A stretch of 6,863 nucleotides of DNA from an uncultured bacterium (lineage in GTDB: Bacteria > Patescibacteriota > Minisyncoccia > Spechtbacterales > HO2-43-30): NCBI GenBank assembly GCA_913054525.1, contig CAJXHR010000031.1:1-6863 (forward strand), read 5' to 3'. The notes beneath the pieces were generated by a model, which was not told the DNA's origin, ran no database searches, and saw only the letters and a program-made list of their open reading frames with translations. A program made the position numbers and the translations under genes. Of this stretch, positions 4,963 to 6,863 are shown piece by piece (the stretch's first letter is position 1; each line of letters begins with the position of its first letter).

Positions 4963-5727
4963 GTGATAATTATAAAAACAAAAGAAGAAATAGAGCTTAT
5001 GCGCGAGAGCGGCCGGATTGCCGCGGAGATATTGGGCAAGGTGCAGGAAGCGGTAAAGCCGGGAGTTGCGACTGAAGAATTAGAGAAGCTTGCAGAGGAG
5101 CTTATTGTTTCGCGTGGAGTGAGTTCCGCGTTTCGCGGTCAGCCAAGCGGTAAAAACGGGGAGCTTTATCCTGCGGTGCTTTGCACATCAGTGAATAGTA
5201 TTGTTGTACATGGCTTGCCATCCGGTTACAAACTCCAAAACGGAGATATTTTGGGGTTGGATTTCGGAGTTGCGTATAAAGGTTGGTATTCTGATCTTGC
5301 TGTTACAGTGCCTGTGGGAGAAGTTAGCGACGAGGCGCGCCGGCTTATTGATGTTACAAAACGCGCGCTTCGGCAGGGGCTGAAGAAGGTTCATCCCGGA
5401 AATACTACGGGAGATATTGGCAATACTATGCAGCGATGGGTGGAGTCGCGCGGGTTTGAGGTTGTGCGGGATTTGTGCGGGCATGGCATAGGCAGGGAAC
5501 TCCACGAAGAGCCGCAAGTGCCTAATTTTGGCAAGCGCCACAAAGGAGAAGTGCTCAAGGAGGGGATGGTCATAGCCATAGAGCCAATGGTGACAACCGG
5601 CTCATGGGAGCTTGTTCATTCTTCGGATAATCAGGGCTTTGAAACAAAAGATAAGTCCCTCTCCGCTCACTTTGAGCATACGGTTGCAGTGACGAGGGAT
5701 GGATATGAAGTGCTGACAGTCGGATGA
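4963..5727 (+). CDS. map: Type I methionine aminopeptidase
   Basis: A 254-residue methionine aminopeptidase, which removes the N-terminal Met from nascent proteins in the cytosol using two divalent metal ions. All five metal ligands of the pita-bread fold are visible: Asp100 (LDFG), Asp111 (YSDLAVT), His174 (CGHGIG), Glu207 (IEPM) and Glu238 (FEHT). The substrate-side histidines His83 (VHG) and His181 (LHEEP) are also present. Length and N-terminus (IIIKTKEEIELMRESGRIAA) fit type I without the zinc-finger extension. GTG at 4963 is taken as the start: an in-frame TGA lies at 4948-4950, no ATG intervenes, and the next ATG (codon 13) would cut the conserved first helix. The ribosome binding site is weak (TGAAAG, 9 nt upstream). 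The gene ends with tandem TGA TAA just before a terminator. Confidence 0.97.
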   Translation: MIIIKTKEEIELMRESGRIAAEILGKVQEAVKPGVATEELEKLAEELIVSRGVSSAFRGQPSGKNGELYPAVLCTSVNSIVVHGLPSGYKLQNGDILGLDFGVAYKGWYSDLAVTVPVGEVSDEARRLIDVTKRALRQGLKKVHPGNTTGDIGNTMQRWVESRGFEVVRDLCGHGIGRELHEEPQVPNFGKRHKGEVLKEGMVIAIEPMVTTGSWELVHSSDNQGFETKDKSLSAHFEHTVAVTRDGYEVLTVG

Positions 5728-5728
5728 T

Positions 5729-5759
5729 AATCGCCCCGCAGTTGTGGGGCGATTTTTTT
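5729..5759 (+). terminator. Intrinsic terminator of map
   Basis: The perfect arms AATCGCCCC (5729-5737) and GGGGCGATT (5746-5754) can extend inward with a G-U and a C-G pair around AGTT. They are followed by a run of T (5753-5759), then ATTTT. It begins 1 nt after the map stop codon. A classic GC-rich Rho-independent terminator that isolates map from the glycosyltransferase gene. Confidence 0.93.
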
Positions 5760-5765
5760 ATTTTG

Positions 5766-5774
5766 TGATATACT
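5766..5774 (+). promoter_or_regulatory. Extended -10 promoter of the glycosyltransferase gene, possibly leaderless
   Basis: TGATATACT fits the extended -10 form TGnTATAAT with one mismatch. It ends only 7 nt before the ATG at 5782, so transcription would start at or beside the start codon. A GGGAG at 5775-5779 is only 2 nt from the ATG, too close for normal Shine-Dalgarno use. No -35 is seen; that region is occupied by the map terminator. Confidence 0.5.
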
Positions 5775-5781
5775 GGGAGTA

Positions 5782-6540
5782 ATGGCAAAAACTAAAGAAA
5801 TTTATTTGTCTATTGTTATTCCCGCGTACAATGAAGAAAAGCGCATTGGGGCGACTCTGCTTGCGATAGATAAGTATATGGAAAAACAGAAATACGCGTA
5901 CGAGATTTTGGTTGTAAGCGATGGCTCAACAGACAAGACCGTAGATGTTGTGCAAAAGTACAAACAGCTTGTAAAAAATCTTGAGGTGATTGATAATTTA
6001 GAGAATAAGGGCAAGGGGGGTGTTGTGCGGCAGGGGATGTTAGCGGCACGGGGAAAGTACAGGATTTTTATGGACGCGGATAACTCTACAGCCGTGGATC
6101 ACGTCGAGAAAATGTGGCCGTTTTTTGAGAAAGGATATCACATCGTCATTGGTACGCGCGACTCCAAGGACGCCAAGGGCTCCGTACAAGCTGTGAAGCA
6201 GCCGCTTCACAGGATCCTTATAGGAAACGCGGGTAATCTTTTGATACAGCTTTTAGCCGTTCCCGGCATTTGGGACACGCAATGCGGCTTTAAAGGTTTT
6301 TCGGATAAGGCGGTGGAAGATATTTTTCCTCGCCTTAAAATAAATAGATGGGGATTTGACATAGAGATTTTGGCAATCGCAAAGCGCCTGGGCTACAAAA
6401 TAGGCATATTCCCGGTCTATTGGGAGAATGATCCGAAGAGCCATGTTAAATTTACGGGATATCTGAATACGTTCCGGGAATTATTTATAATAAGGTGGAA
6501 TTTGTGGCGTAACAAGTATGGCATCAAAAGGAAAAAATAA
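5782..6540 (+). CDS. GT2 family glycosyltransferase, dolichyl-phosphate beta-glucosyltransferase-like
   Basis: A 252-residue family 2 glycosyltransferase of GT-A fold. Motifs in order: SIVIPAYNEEKRI (10-22), which starts the nucleotide-binding domain; VVSDGSTDKT (44-53), with the nucleotide-binding Asp; NKGKGGVVRQGM (75-86); FMDADNST (96-103), containing the metal-binding DxD; GTRDSKDAKGSV (124-135); DTQCGFKGF (165-173); and RWGFDIEIL (189-197), with the likely catalytic acidic residues. The DTQCGFK and RWxFDxE pair is typical of the ALG5-like subgroup, which transfers glucose or a related sugar from a nucleotide sugar to a polyprenyl phosphate at the membrane's inner face. No transmembrane helix is evident; the Arg/Lys/Trp-rich end could bind membrane. 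The donor and acceptor are inferred. It overlaps the downstream galT-like gene by 23 nt, suggesting a two-gene sugar operon. Confidence 0.92.
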   Translation: MAKTKEIYLSIVIPAYNEEKRIGATLLAIDKYMEKQKYAYEILVVSDGSTDKTVDVVQKYKQLVKNLEVIDNLENKGKGGVVRQGMLAARGKYRIFMDADNSTAVDHVEKMWPFFEKGYHIVIGTRDSKDAKGSVQAVKQPLHRILIGNAGNLLIQLLAVPGIWDTQCGFKGFSDKAVEDIFPRLKINRWGFDIEILAIAKRLGYKIGIFPVYWENDPKSHVKFTGYLNTFRELFIIRWNLWRNKYGIKRKK

Positions 6541-6863
6541 AAACGGGATAGTTTCAGAGTTGCGGAGAGACCTTGTTACCGGCAACTGGATTGTGGTGGC
6601 AAAAGGCAGGGGGGCCAGGCCCCATGCCGGGAATCGGGAGAAGGAATCGGAAAATCCTATCAAAACATGTCCATTTGAAGACCCAAAGGCCTCGGGAAAC
6701 GAGGACCCTCTTTTGATTTATAAGGATGGAGAGGACTGGTCGCTTCAGGTTATTCCAAACAAGTACCCGGCATTTGCCGGCGGCCAATGCGGAGTGATAA
6801 CAAAATCCGGTCCCTATTCTGTGCAGGATGGCCGAGGGTTTCATGAGGTGATAATTACGCGGG
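6518..6863 (+). CDS. GalT-like nucleotidyltransferase, N-terminal part (cut by window end)
   Basis: The reading frame opens at ATG 6518 and stays open to the window edge (115 codons seen). It resembles the N-terminal half of galactose-1-phosphate uridylyltransferase, a HIT-superfamily enzyme that swaps UMP between UDP-glucose and galactose-1-phosphate. Visible family elements are SELRRDLVTGNWIVVAKGRGARPH (13-36), CPFEDP (51-56), GNEDP (60-64), WSLQVIPNKYPAF (74-86) and GFHEVIIT (107-114). The second Cys of the usual CxxC zinc motif is Glu54 here. The catalytic His-Pro-His motif would lie downstream, outside the window, so activity cannot be judged. ATG 6518 is inside the glycosyltransferase gene (23-nt overlap), and no strong Shine-Dalgarno is seen. 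It could instead be a related ADP-glucose phosphorylase-type enzyme. Confidence 0.85.
   Translation, partial: MASKGKNKNGIVSELRRDLVTGNWIVVAKGRGARPHAGNREKESENPIKTCPFEDPKASGNEDPLLIYKDGEDWSLQVIPNKYPAFAGGQCGVITKSGPYSVQDGRGFHEVIITR

Noticed and set aside
4141..5727. Shared 10-mer AGTCGGATGA at 4141-4150 and 5718-5727, both beside terminators
   Set aside because: Many 10-mer matches are expected by chance in a window this size, and the two sit differently relative to the hairpins.
1..6863. Use of TGA as a sense codon (code 25, seen in some candidate phyla)
   Set aside because: All conserved genes read through without internal TGA, and TGA occurs at natural ends of the PLP enzyme and map (the latter followed by TAA).
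1..6863. CRISPR arrays, tRNA or rRNA genes, insertion sequences
   Set aside because: No regularly spaced repeats, cloverleaf-like segments, rRNA-like sequence or transposase genes were seen; nearly all of the window is coding.

Overview
The window looks like a chromosomal fragment of a Patescibacteria (Candidate Phyla Radiation) bacterium, probably of the Parcubacteria type. The main clue is the ribosomal-protein cluster. The end of rpsE (S5) runs straight into rplO (L15) with a 32-nt overlap, leaving no room for rpmD (L30), and loss of L30 is a known hallmark of this lineage. Genes are tightly packed and overlapping, mostly with weak Shine-Dalgarno signals. No conserved gene is interrupted by an in-frame TGA, so the standard bacterial code fits. 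The taxon is an inference; no rRNA gene is present.

Layout. Positions 2-4142 (+ strand) form one tightly linked run that extends the spc ribosomal operon: rpsE (3' end), rplO, secY, a PLP-dependent Cys/Met-metabolism enzyme most like O-acetylhomoserine sulfhydrylase, and two tandem adenylate-kinase-like genes. The first four junctions overlap by 32, 11, 14 and 4 nt. The second kinase follows a 26-nt gap and has its own strong ribosome binding site. A hairpin at 4131-4163 ends this run. It is shared with a convergent DUF502 membrane-protein gene (4152-4892, - strand), and each gene's stop codon lies in one arm. A 70-nt divergent spacer separates DUF502 from map (methionine aminopeptidase, GTG start, + strand), which ends at a strong intrinsic terminator. 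Next come a GT2 glycosyltransferase of the dolichyl-phosphate glucosyltransferase type, apparently transcribed from an extended -10 promoter almost on its start codon, and the 5' part of a galT-like nucleotidyltransferase gene that overlaps it by 23 nt.

How the genes fit together. secY, adk and map are the classic downstream genes of the spc operon, covering membrane insertion, adenylate balance and N-terminal Met removal. Here that order is broken twice: by the sulfhydrylase-like gene between secY and adk, and by the inverted DUF502 gene between adk and map. The last two genes form a separate sugar-nucleotide/glycan unit.

Most worth a second look: the sulfhydrylase-like gene inside the ribosomal operon; a perfect 33-nt palindrome inside it that is exactly codon-phased on the conserved PLP-phosphate-binding motif; and the tandem kinases, where the first copy has an altered AMP pocket and the two share a nearly identical 50-nt tract. 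No CRISPR array, tRNA, rRNA or insertion sequence was seen, and no gene-free stretch exceeds 70 nt.
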